From Turritopsis dohrnii (taxonomy: Eukaryota; Cnidaria; Hydrozoa; Anthoathecata; Oceaniidae), in NCBI GenBank assembly GCA_027922465.2, contig BQMF02000162.1, positions 852,495 to 916,494 of the forward strand: a stretch of DNA of 64,000 nucleotides, in the 5' to 3' direction. Shown piece after piece: positions 45,193 through 55,594 of the stretch. A program made the translations under genes and the position numbers. The notes beneath the pieces were generated by a model. It was not told the DNA's origin. It ran no database searches and was given only the letters and a program-made list of their open reading frames with translations. Numbering within the stretch: the first letter of the stretch is position 1; each line of letters starts with the position of its first letter.

Positions 45193-45335
45193 CGTCAAAT
45201 GTAGAACTCCGTCAAATGTAGTAAATTTTCTACGACAAATGTAGTAACTCCGTTAAATGTAGCTAGTAAAAATCTCCGTCAAATGTAGTAACGCTAAATG
45301 TAGTAAACCTACGACAAATGTAGTAAGCATCTTTA
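45193..45335 (+). repeat. Array of CGTCAAATGTAGTAA-like words
   Basis: Seven or so copies of a 13-16 bp word, (C/A)(C/G)(G/A)(T/A)CAAATGTAGTAA and variants, lie at 45195-45330, irregularly spaced by 3-15 bases. Some are preceded by TCTACGA or CCTACGA. The word is unlike the surroundings and looks like a protein-binding cluster or the subterminal array of a mobile element. Confidence 0.65.
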
Positions 45336-45348
45336 AGTTTGGAATGTG

Positions 45349-45505
45349 CCATAATTAGGCCAAACACGTGAAGGTCTTCACCAGGTAGCTTTTCATGGGC
45401 TATCAGGTGGCCGCATAATTAAAATCAAAATCGTGCATGCGCAGTAAAAATGATGCTAATATGAGCTGAATGGGCCGTAATTAGGAAAAACACATTAAGG
45501 TCTTC
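45349..45505 (+). repeat. Pair of direct repeats about 121 bp apart
   Basis: GGCCATAATTAGG...AAGGTCTTCACC-type sequence near 45350 recurs as GGCCGTAATTAGG...AAGGTCTTCGCC near 45471. The pair sits just left of the truncated TIR element. Confidence 0.45.
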
Positions 45506-46735
45506 GCCAATAATAGCTCATGTCTATATTATATCTAAACAATTAAACTATGTTTGGAAATATAACGAACGTATCTTTTTTTATATTTGGCTGTTTCAAT
45601 GTCTTTTGTACCTACCTATACCTTTTGTACCTTCGTTCTAGAAGAAACTGATGTATATAAATATAAATGTTTTTGTCTAACTTCAGCATATGGCATGTAT
45701 ATATCAGGCATAAAAACAAACTCTCATCTTCAAAATCAAAATTGCATTTTTATTGATGACAAATCTGATACTAATCGTCAAAATGTGCCCCTGTTCCATC
45801 ACATGTGATGATGTGGCCTATCAGATTACTGATTACTGAAAACTAATTGATGAACGTCTTTTGCAAGTGAATATAAATTTATGATGCTGGTTTACAAAAT
45901 CAAACTTTACAAAACCCGTGGATGCGTGTTTCCTGTGGTTCACTATATGACAATGTTGTGATTAGCCCAACATACATAATTAATTTATTTATTTATAACA
46001 AATATTTACACAGGTTATAAACACTTCAGCTAAATAAATAACTGTTATAAATGTGTGTAAAAAATCTGACAATCTGACAATCTAGCAGTTAGCAATGTTG
46101 TTGCTTTAGTTTCCAGCTTCTACCTTGGTTTATTTATCTAGCATTTATTCATTTTATCCTTGTCTCATCCCATGTAATCTTGTTTTTCTACCCCTGGCCA
46201 CAGTTTGGTTTATATTCTATGATTGTTTGAGTTTATTTTCTATATAGTCTTGTTTACAAGTGTTGAAATATATTTGTTCGAAAGCAGTAAATCTGTAGTT
46301 CTTTTTGTGGGAAGTTTCCTGGGGGCCTTTTTGTGGTTTAATGAATGAATTAGATTTCCAATATGGTTTTGAATCACCGAAACTGAGAAGAGAAAGTGTT
46401 TACTGCACATACAGGAATGTTTTGTTGGTGAATCTTTCTCTTAAATAAAGCTCATTTATCCATTTGGCACATAATTTTCGAGCGGAAACGTATAAAAATG
46501 GATACTACAACCGGTCTGAAATTGATTTGTGCATCTATTAGCAACCTCGTACCCAGAGTTTCTTGCCTTTTCGATATACGGAAGGCAAGAAACCCTGAGT
46601 ACGAGGTTGCATCTATTAGGAACATAAGACTTAAAACATGGTTTTATTTTTCTATTTGTGTTTAAACAAATTCACTTTCGTTTTCACTCTTGCCACTATT
46701 TATAATGGCTGCCAATATTTTTTTTGACAAAATTA
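45505..46735. mobile_element. AAGCGAAGCGCT-family element, copy B (left end missing)
   Basis: From about 45517 it follows copy A (40618 onward) closely, including GTTTGGAAATATAACGAAC, CTTCAGCATATGGCATGT and TTTATAATGGCTGCCAATAT. It lacks the left arm and the outer part of the right arm and has internal deletions. It also contains two small insertions absent from copy A: about 50 bp with TTTATAACAAATATTTACAC near 45985 and the 70-bp palindrome at 46541. Confidence 0.7.
46541..46610. repeat. 70-bp palindromic MITE with 8-bp target duplication
   Basis: GCAACCTCGTACCCAGAGTT(TCTTGCCTT) and its inverted partner flank a 12-base loop. Only one position of the stem differs. ATCTATTA stands directly on both sides (46533-46540 and 46611-46618). 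Copy A of the host element at 41928-41945 reads GTGCATCTACTGGAAC without the insert, an empty site. An 8-bp duplication is typical of hAT-type insertion. Confidence 0.9.
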
Positions 46736-46744
46736 AACAAGTGG

Positions 46745-49650
46745 AATGAAGTTTAATTAAAATAATAATTTAGCCCTGATCTAAGTATTCAAGTGTGGCA
46801 TTGTAAGGTGAAATGTTTCTTGTTTCGCAGAACTCCTTTCATCTACGCAAATAAATATTATAGCTTGTGGAAGTGCTGGTTGACCAGGGAGGATAGGAGT
46901 AAGTTTGTTGCTTCCGGTGGCAAGCCTTTCATCTCTATAGCTTCCCTGAGACAATTGCTGCAATCAGATTCAAGTGGCTTCTCAGGGGATGCTTCTCCTC
47001 CTCCTTTTGTGGAAGTACAAGGAGATCTTCCCTAGGAAAGACAGGTATATCTTTAATTACAATTTCTAAAAAGGATGTATACCAAGGTTGGTTTGGCCAA
47101 TCTGGTACAATCAGTAAACCTGAAGTTTTATCATGACAAATCTTTTGAATAGTTTTCGCCACACAGTTAAAGAGCGGGAAGGCATAAAATTTGATATCAA
47201 CCCCAGTTTATGATGAATGCATCCACACCTAAACATTCCGGGTCCGGTCTAAAGGAATAAAATTCAGGTAGCTGTGTGTTGATGCGAGTGGCAAAAAGAT
47301 CAACCCTGGGTTCATAATTCAAGGCTTTGGTGAGGTCTTGGAATGTTGTCTTAGCCAACATCCATTCCGTCCTTGTCTCTGCTTTTCGTGACTCATTGTC
47401 AGCCTCGACATTCAGGACACCTGGGATATGGGTGGCAGAGATCCAACCACCCCGGTCTATGGCCCATTCCCATATTTCATGTGCCACCATAATTTATGTC
47501 AACAGACCGAGTACTACCCATTTTATTAATCCCAGCGACAGCCGCTGTATTATCAATTTTAATAAGGATGTGTTTGTGATGTACTTTGTTGTATAAGGCT
47601 TTAAGCCCAAACAAGACAGCTTTTAATTCGAGTACATTTATATGTTTACTTTCTTTCTCAACAGTGGTAAAATGTCCACCCGTTGACTGGCCTCCCATGA
47701 CAGCCCCCCATCCTACTGAGGAGGATGCATCTGTTGTCATTACAATTCCGGGGTTTTCCCTAAGAATCGGGGCCCAGCTTTCTCTGATATTATCTCTCCA
47801 CGAGATTATATCATTTATAGCATCTTGAGAAAGGGTAATCCTCTTGTCAAATTTCCCTTTATGCCACCTGAGCATGCTCGTTTTTAGTGTCTCGAGACTT
47901 CTGTAGTGGAGTTTCCCATAAGGTACGGCTATAAAACTACTGGAAAATTTACCCAGCAGTCTTGCAATCGTCCTTATTGTGACTCTTGGAGCTTTTAGTA
48001 TCTCGTTACATAACAGGCTTATTGCTTCCTTCTTAGCTAGTGTCAGTCGCACGCTCATATCGACAGGGTTGATGATAAAACCCAAGAACTCCATTGACTG
48101 ACAAGGCTCGAACATAGATTTTTCTGGGTGAATAATGAAACCCAAGGAATCCAGAAGCGTTATAATCTTTATCTACGTTCTTTGAGCATTCTAGCTTGTC
48201 TTTATTTGTAGTAAAAAGGTCGTCTATGTAATCCACCAAGACAATTTTTTGTTTTCTCAGGTGGGCCAACGGAGGCTTCATAATTTTTGTGAACGTCCGT
48301 GGACCTTCTGTATAACCGTTCGGCAAGTCTACAAATTGGAAAAGTTTACCTCTGTGGTAAAACTTCAAGAATTTTTGGCAATCCTTGTGGATCGGGACGC
48401 CGTAATATGCATCCTTGATATCCAATTTTGACATGTAGGCATAAGATCGTACTAGATAGACTTCAACGTCTGCATCTTAAACTTTTTCTTTTCGATTTCG
48501 TCGTTAAGCCTTTTTAGGTTGAGAATAAATCGAAATCCACCATCTGATTTCTCAGTTACAAAAATTGGTGATATGAATTCCCCTGGATGGTTTAATCACT
48601 CCTTTTTGAAGCAATTTTTCAACCTCATTGTTCACAAACTCTTCGATCCTTGTATTCAATGGGTATGATTTGTTTGGCTGTTGTACCGGCACATCTTGTA
48701 TTGGAATACGTAGGCCAGATATAGTCTGAAGAACCTCAACATCAGATGTTATGCCTTCCCAGCTGTGTTTGTGAAACCTCATGGAGTCGCCTCTGAAGTT
48801 CCCTATGTTTTTTTCTCAGGTAATCCTTTAGCATTTTGTCATTTCTTACCTTTAACGTTTCTTTGATTTCTTTTGAGGTGGGGATCTTGATCGTGGGCGG
48901 TGTTTGGTCCATTTCTGCCCTTTTTGATCCCCCCCTTCCGATGGGTCTTTCCGGAGGGCTTGAAGTTTGACGAACTCTGTTGTTGGCGTGACTGGCCCTT
49001 GTCATTGTCCTTCTCCAAAAGATAATTCAATTTGTTCTCCTCTCTTAGCTCCTCGAGGCGCTTATGGATGGAGTCCCCAAAGAGAAATTGTGAACTCTCG
49101 TCAACACCAGTCGCCAACTTTGAGTATTGTTGTGGTAAGCTTGGCTTTATAAGGTCCCTTCGGACCTGGTTCATAAGCTGAGAGGTTTTACCAGCTAGGG
49201 TAAATCCCTTGCTGCCATGTGCCAGAATTCCTGGTCTTTTTCCAGGACTTTGTCACTTCTGGATTCCCCTTTCCCCTCTCTGTCATCTTTAGTAGATGAC
49301 CCTCCGCATATTGATAGCCATTGGCCAGACGCGGAGATGGAAAGGGAATCTTCTACATTGTCAGTCAGTAAGGATTTCGGGCAAGCTCCCTCTGATGATG
49401 GAGCATTAGTACCCTTATTCTTAGGTTGGAACAACTCCAGCATTTGATTGATCTGCTCTGTTGGTTAGCCATCATAGCCTCAAGTTTGGAAATTTCATCT
49501 TTGTTCGCCTCTTGCATTGTCTGTAACATTGCAGAGACAATTGCTGTACAATCGATGTTCATTGGCGCTCCAGTGTTTGCAGGTGGTAATGTTGGTACCT
49601 GCACCATTGCTTTATCGTTAGTATTTGTTGTGTCTCTGGTAACCAACAAA
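46745..49650 (-). pseudogene. DIRS-type retroelement: gag-like, RT/RNase H and start of tyrosine recombinase
   Basis: Reading leftward: gag-like pieces 49649-48742 (low-complexity and K/R-rich end), a linker with FVNNEVEKLLQKGVIK (48700), then RT at 48434-48033 with MSKLDIKDAYYGVPI (motif A) and VLVDYIDDLF (motif C). The thumb and RNase H follow at 48145-47477 (MTTDASSSVGWGAVMGG, NVLELKAVLFGLKAL, KIDNTAAVAGINKMG) and 47490-47200 (HIPGVLNVEADNESR). Next is the DIRS-style WPNQPWYTSFLEI and REDLLVLP (47100-47040). The last readable part (46960-46750) resembles the start of a tyrosine recombinase (MKGLPPEATNLLLSSL) and is cut off. Many frameshifts; inactive. Confidence 0.85.
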
Positions 49651-49653
49651 ATT

Positions 49654-49950
49654 TAAGTAAGTAAGTAAGTAAGTAAGTAACGGGAGTTTTTAGTCCTTGG
49701 GCTTCCATCCGTAATGGTTGGTTCTTCCGCCCGCCGACTTGCAACTATTAGTTGACTTACCGCCAGAGATACGTATAGCATTGCTCTAACTTGCCCGAAG
49801 ACCAGTGTGCAGTCAGTCGATGGCTCCTAATGGGCTGACACGCTGCTTTTAAAGCGCATCGGAGTGGTGTATTGAGATACGACATGACTGGACTCGAACA
49901 CGGGTCGCAGCAGTCGCACTCAAAGGTACTAACCACTACACCATCGCTGC
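49654..49950 (-). mobile_element. TTAC-tailed SINE, near full length
   Basis: GTAA repeats at 49654-49680 are the reversed tail. The body matches the copy at 30175, and the reversed head ends GCAACCACTACACCATCGCTG-like at about 49930-49950, with the B-box as TGGACTCGAACACG. It abuts the gag end of the DIRS-type element. Confidence 0.88.
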
Positions 49951-50308
49951 AATTTCAGGGTAACTTACCGCAATGTAACGTCAGGGTAACTTACCGCAAT
50001 ATGTAACGTCATTTCACCACTGTATTAGGTCACTAACACAAGATTTACATTATACCTGGCATCAAGTTGCTTGCTCTTTTTCCCAATGCAGATATCAGCA
50101 TAAATCAATAAATCAATCGCTTATAATCGGTCACCGTCGAAATTAATTGTTATTCTAAGAATCCAAAGTCCACTCATTTATCATGTTTCTTCTTGTTAAA
50201 GCTACTAACTTACTTAATTCAATGTTATACATATTTATCTATCAGATATATTTCTGATACCTACATACCCTAGAGAATTTGGAAATTTCTATAAGAAAAC
50301 TAATTGTG
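49951..50308 (+). other. Spacer with a short tandem duplication
   Basis: CAGGGTAACTTACCGCAAT occurs twice (about 49957 and 49982), each followed by GTAACGTCA. Otherwise AT-rich with no gene. Confidence 0.4.
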
Positions 50309-50407
50309 ATGGATGCTTTGTACGAAAATTGGAGCTCAATTTGGGAAAGTTTTCTTGGTGTAGTTGAACCCCATTTACCAGAATATTTACATTGGAATGA
50401 ATTATGT
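50309..50407 (+). CDS. Candidate first coding exon of the S1P lyase gene
   Basis: ATG at 50309 opens 33 codons (MDALYENWSSIWESFLGVVE, then PHLPEYLHWNELC) ending at a consensus donor TGT|GTAAGT in phase 0. That matches the phase-0 start of the exon at 56419. An N-terminal lumenal segment with an EPYL-like stretch before the membrane helix is usual for S1P lyases. The intron would be 6 kb and hold the hAT-like element. The link is by phase and position only; it could belong to another gene. Confidence 0.4.
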
Positions 50408-50565
50408 GTAAGTATTTTTAGTATAAAAACATTTGATTCTGCATTCTTTTGTTTATTTGAATATAATATGTATTGTTTTTGTTTAAGACATAATATATTT
50501 ACTGCAGACACAAATGTTGTGAAGATGAAACACAATTTTGCATAGGTGAATTTTATAGAAATAGC

Positions 50566-50958
50566 TAGTTTTCTAACTCCTATTGTTGCAAAAGTCATTA
50601 TGATAATATTGCGACAATTATTCATGCTAGATTTCAAATAAAGAAAATAAACAACAAACTGTCCTTATGTCAGCCAAAAGAATTTTTCACATTTAATGAA
50701 AGACTAGTATCTCGTGTAAAAGTTTTTTACGGCTTTAATTTCGAAAAGGATGTGCAAGAATCCCACATTCCCGTGTGGGAACCCCGTGATGAAAATTTTA
50801 ATTACGGAATTGGAAATGGAAAGTGTACCCATGTTGTAGAGCTCGAAAAACTGAGCAAAAAAGTGTATGGGATCGTTTCGCTACGATCAACCGTTGCAGA
50901 GATATCGTCGATCAAAGATTGTGATGACGTCATAGCCGCAGTACCAAATAAAATTTAG
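50566..50958 (+). CDS. Unrecognised coding-like frame, Cys-rich start
   Basis: The frame is open for 130 codons after a possible acceptor GCTAG. It starts FSNSYCCKSHYDNIATIIHA and includes FNFEKDVQESHIPVWEPRDE. The same frame continues upstream of one TAG with HKCCEDETQFCIGEFYRNS, so a longer Cys-rich protein may have lost an in-frame codon. It ends in TAG at 50956-50958, right where a dispersed repeat begins. A frame this long is unlikely by chance in such AT-rich DNA. No family recognised. Confidence 0.35.
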
Positions 50959-50959
50959 G

Positions 50960-51275
50960 CCCAAATGTTGCGTCACCCCATCACCCGTGTTGCCGACCCT
51001 AAAAAACGTCAGTTATCGCTATTGGTTCTCGAGATATTTCCCCAAAAACGTCGCGTTCGATTGGGGATGCAATGCAATGGCTCCCCCGTGATACGACAAA
51101 AATAACTGACGTCACGCCGCGTGCTATTATACTAATCGTCAATTATCAATGGTCTAACGAAAAAATGACCACGATTAAGAAGATTTTGACCATTAAAAAA
51201 CAAAAAAACAAACACTCTCTAAGTTAAATGTGTTGCACACGATTGCGAATTAGTATATATAGATATAATAATAAC
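50960..51275. repeat. Dispersed repeat, copy 2 (first copy at 14550-14885)
   Basis: It shares CCCTAAAAAACGTCAGTT, GGTTCTCGAGATATTTCCCC, ATAACTGACGTCACGCC and AACAAACACTCTCTAA with copy 1 in the same order and orientation. It ends in an AT-rich TATAGATATAATAATA tail. Confidence 0.6.
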
Positions 51276-52172
51276 ACTGGTGCGAAAAGGAAATAGCGCC
51301 TAGAATCAGAAAAAAGTGAAACTTATATATAATGATAATGATAATATAATAATAATGATATATTTCACAGTATCTCCAAAATTTTTCACCTGGAAATTGA
51401 GAAAATTATATTATATGCAGCATCTAAAAAATATTGTAATTAAAAAAATACTGGCAGAAACTTAGAGCGAAATGCAAATTTGAAAAAAAAGTTTGTACAC
51501 ATTATATAAAAGCCTATAAAGTAAAATGGGAGCAATGTCGAGAAATTATCCTCTATGGACATCATTCTCAATAAGAATGCACCCTCCTTCTGCATTCACT
51601 GACTTCTACAGTGAAGGTTCGCTTTTCTGAAAGCAAGAAAAAAAAAATAGCTGGAAATCCGTGAAATACTTTTTTGTGAAAATATTTTAAAGATAATCCA
51701 TTTTTATGGATTTGTAATGTGTGTGTGACTGTTTAGGATAAAGATTTCCAGAAAAAAAGCTTTATAAGAAAATTTTATAAAACTATGACAAACCATGATG
51801 TAATAATATAATAGAAAATGAATTACATTATATTATATATAATGAAAATATAGTGGAGTATGAGAACATCCTACAACGATATAAAAAATAGATTGGAAAG
51901 CATATTAGAAAATTCCAAAGATACTTAAGAAATAATATATTACATTAAAACACATTGCAGCCCTCTGAAGGCAAAATATAGAAATTTCAGGTCAGCTTTT
52001 GCTGACTGCCGACCTAAATTCAGAGGACTGAAATTGAATTATTCTAAACAGCTTAGAGGTTACATGTATACCTGGGCTGTATAATACTAAGACAAAGTAG
52101 GAATAGTTATAATGACCATCAGTATTTGCTTTGAAAGCTATTTTTAGTATGTGTCGATAATGCATGTGAACC
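51276..52172. other. No gene seen; microsatellite-like start
   Basis: ATAATGATAATGATAATATA and related words at 51330-51360 form a short microsatellite. A variant of the TTTCTG..GAAAGCAAGAAA hairpin is at about 51620-51640. Nothing else recognised. Confidence 0.4.
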
Positions 52173-52494
52173 CAGGGTTGCCACTCTGAATTTTCTGATT
52201 TTCAGGATTTTGTCAGGGTTTGGAAAATTTGTCAGGAAAATCAGGAAAAATTTATTATTTTTGCCAAAAGTCAGGAAAATGTCAGGATTTTGCATAATGC
52301 CTGAAATAATTTTTCATTCTTTATTGTTCAGCTTTTTCCTGGGCATGACGTAAAAAGACCCTAGGTGATAATAGTAGCGTTGAAATCCATTGACTTACAT
52401 ACAGGGCTTAAAATAACGTTTTTGAGTCTGACGATCACAAGATCATTACGTTGGAAAAACGGGCGATCACAATGTAAATTTAACAGATCATAAC

Positions 52495-53024
52495 TACCGT
52501 ATTTGCCGGTGTATAAGTCGATATTTTTTTACGTCAATTTAGTGCTTAAAGTCAGGTGTCGACTTATACATCAGGTGAATTTCATCATGGTCATTTTAAT
52601 TAATTCATAAAAGACAAGGAAACTAATGTAGTTTTGTGTATAACGCTGTCAATATAATTATTATGCTTTGCAATGTATATATTTAGTTGTAGAAAGTGTG
52701 AACCTGATAAATAAAATCATAAAGAACTTAACAAATCACACCAAATAACTCAACGCACATGTTTACTCTTGTATTTTCACGCCGGTGTGAGTTCATATAG
52801 ATTACTTCTGCAAATTATTGATAAAATGGATGCGTGACAAGTTTAGAAAACCAGTTTTCTTTGCCGCAAAAAAATTATGCACTTCCCACGTTTGCTCAGA
52901 TGAAAGATGATCAAGTTTAGGTTCGACTTATACACCAGGCTTAACAATCTAGCATCTATTTGAACTTTCATATTCACTGTTCGACTTATACACAAAGTCG
53001 ACCTATACACCGGCAAATACGGTA
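52495..53024. repeat. MITE with ACCGTATTTGCCGGTGTATA ends
   Basis: ACCGTATTTGCCGGTGTATA at 52496 is inverted as TATACACCGGCAAATACGGT at about 53004-53023, with TA on both outer flanks. GTCGACTTATAC or its variants occur at least four times inside (52557, 52922, 52980 and 53000), all near an end. The 530-bp interior has no gene. It is nested in the hAT-like element. Confidence 0.8.
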
Positions 53025-53862
53025 AGTATTATGAAGTGCTTATACTTCCACATATTGTCCTGGTCAGGAAAGGCCTGTGATCACACTCGCCTCCACACAC
53101 GCCCAATCACAAAATGGCCAGTGTTTGTCCACACGCCCATTAGACAAATTATCACACGTCTGAATTTAAAATTGTTATTTTTTTCCCATAAAAAGTTTAA
53201 AAAAGGCAGTTGGAAACTAAGATATTTTTTAATTTCATTGAAAAACATGAAAATGAGTCCTACTGGTACATACCCACTTACGTTTTCGTATTCTTTCGTT
53301 AGGTGAAAAAATGAGTTCATATAACGAAGGAAATTTCGAAATTACCTTGGTAACATTGGTCGTTCCCCCTAGCAACAAAACATTTGGTGAACAATGTCCT
53401 AATATACCTAAGTTATCTTGTCAAAATTGAGATCTAAAATCTAAGTTGAGCATGTTTTGTTTCATAATAGAGAAGTATGTTTTGAAGTCCCTCCCCCTTA
53501 CCAGCAAAAATAGTTTTTCGTTTCCCAGTTTGAATATTATGCGCAAAAAACAGATGGAGATCGCGTTTATGGCGAACATAAGGTATGGTTTTTTTTTGTT
53601 GCATTATATTTAAATTGATCTGAGAAATTCTGAGGAAGGACAAAAAATACCGAAAAATAAATTGTAAATGACTTTCACATTACATCAATACACAAGCAGA
53701 ACGTGCCCAGAAACCAATAGATTCATTTAATACTAATTTAATATATATAACTGTGTTTATTATATGGATTTATTTAGTTGATTTCTTCAAGTCTTAATGG
53801 AAGGAAGAAAGAAGAAAAAGAAATAAAATAAAATAAAATGAGTAAATGTTCAGCGATCACAT

Positions 53863-55594
53863 ACACGCTTTTTTTTATAAGAACCAGTAAAATCTGACCT
53901 GAGGCTGGCTGTTCTTATTTTTTGAGCCCTTTTCAGCCTGAATTGTTCTTATTTTGTTCTTAGCTTTAAGAACAAAGTTTCAGATTTCAGCCTCATTTTG
54001 TTCTTATTTATGGAACTTCCAGTAAAAGAAAAAATAAATGTTTTTAGAAAAAAAACAAGTGTTGGTTCTTGCTGAGTCACATTAATTTGTAATGCAGCGT
54101 GGTAGTGAAATAAATTTATATTAAAAATGGTAGCCACTAAAGGAATGAGTAAGCAAGTTTTTGCTTGAACAAACAAGGCATATTTATTTTTGTTGTTTTA
54201 CTTAAAACACAAATATATGTACAATCCTTCACAATAATAAAACATCTTTTCCATTTATATCCTCTGGAGAAATATAATCCTCTGTCGTATCACTATATAC
54301 AATATAATATTCCTTTAAATGTACGTTGAATTACATCATTATTACATTACATCACCAACAAACCAGCCGTTATCGTATAGTACTTTGATTTTAAGGCCAC
54401 AATTTGTGTCTGTTATCCTATCGTCTTGACTATCTATTCTTTCTTCCCTTGCCTTGACTATTCCGCTCTCTTGACTTTCATCAGTTAGCTCATCGTCAGC
54501 TCCTTCTGTCCTGTTATTACCAGCTGCAGGCGTCTCAGATGCGTTAATATTAGGACACAGCGGTGGCACTTTATAGTTCTCCGCTTTACGTTTTTTATCC
54601 TTCGAAAATTCAGCAGATGGATGTCTACATCTTAAATGGACACTAAGTCCTTGATTATTCATAAAATGTAGCTCACAAAATGGACATTTCAACTTGTGCT
54701 TTTTTAAGGGTGAATTTTGAGATTATGTCTATCTCTACCCCTTTATAAGAGATAGTTTGCTTAAATCCTTTAAAACTAAATATACTCCTTTGCATGCTGT
54801 AGTGTTGAAGAGAAGAACGAGAGAAGTGTTTTTGAAGATATGGTAAAAATAGATATTTTTTACTTCTTTCGCACACTTCTTTACTATAAATTGACACTAC
54901 TCTAATTTAGGTATATGAATCACGCCGCTTCGAAATATTTTTCAATATTTTATTGTAGGTGACAAAAGAAATAATTACATGTAAAAACGCAACATTCAAG
55001 CGCAAAAATCCCGACCACCATAGGAATAACCAGTTGTTATTATTTATTCCAAAAGAACTTCCAGATAAAAAAAATTACAGAAACACAACAAGAATCTTTC
55101 ATTTAGCATATGGTTATATTTTTCACCGCAATTTACATTCCTTGTTTGATGTCAGGTACATACAGTATGTACGATAAATAAGGGTCCAACGTGCCAACTA
55201 TATGTGTGAAGAGATGTAGATAGCAGTACGAATTATTATGTCCTTATTTACTCCAGACCAGAAGATCAAAATTTCTTGTAAGACAAGCCTATAATTACAT
55301 AATACAGGCCGTTAGTCGCACCGTTATTAATTAATTTTGCATATCGTATTGTAGGTGAGAAAAGACGCAATCACAAGTGAAAACAATTATAATATAATTT
55401 TAAACTGTTTATCATTGAAAGAGTTAAAATTGAAAGAGAATCATTGTTCTTATTTCATGAGAAAATTCAGGCTCAGGCTGTTCTTGATTTTTGAAACATT
55501 GATTTGAGCCTCAGGTTGTTCTTATTTTGTTCTTCTTTTTTGGCCAAATCTGAGGCTCGTGTTCTTATAAAATTGTTTTTATAAAAAAGCGTGT
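53863..55594. mobile_element. TIR element with ACACGCTTTTTTTTATAAG ends and accessory gene
   Basis: ACACGCTTTTTTTTATAAGA at 53863 is inverted as TATAAAAAAGCGTGT ending at 55594. Each end carries several TTGTTCTTATTTT / CAGCCTGA or GAGGCTGA units over about 150 bp, which are inverted between the ends. The short MITE at 15161 has the same design. The element holds one recognisable gene (54692-54229, minus) and no transposase, so it is non-autonomous or a reduced derivative. Confidence 0.72.
54229..54692 (-). pseudogene. C2H2 zinc finger plus tudor-like segment, element-borne
   Basis: Residues 2-25 are a C2H2 finger: MKCPFCELHFMNNQGLSVHL followed by RCRHP, with the C..C and H...H ligands in place. 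An acidic low-complexity linker follows (about 60-95). The end reads LKIKVLYDNGWFVGDVM, after which a stop and frame change interrupt. The next frame gives YYIVYSDTTEDYISPEDING to a stop at 54229. K-V-x-Y-D-x-G-W-x-x-G-x-V...Y-x-V-x-Y-x-D-x-x-x-x-x-Y is the pattern of tudor-like chromatin-reader folds. DNA binding by the finger and histone or protein binding by the second part are inferred. A start at 54692 is an ATG but a 5' exon is possible. Confidence 0.5.

Noticed and set aside
53031..53320. Open frames on both strands just right of the GTATTTGCC MITE
   Set aside because: Short, no motif and no splice context; they lie inside the hAT-like element.
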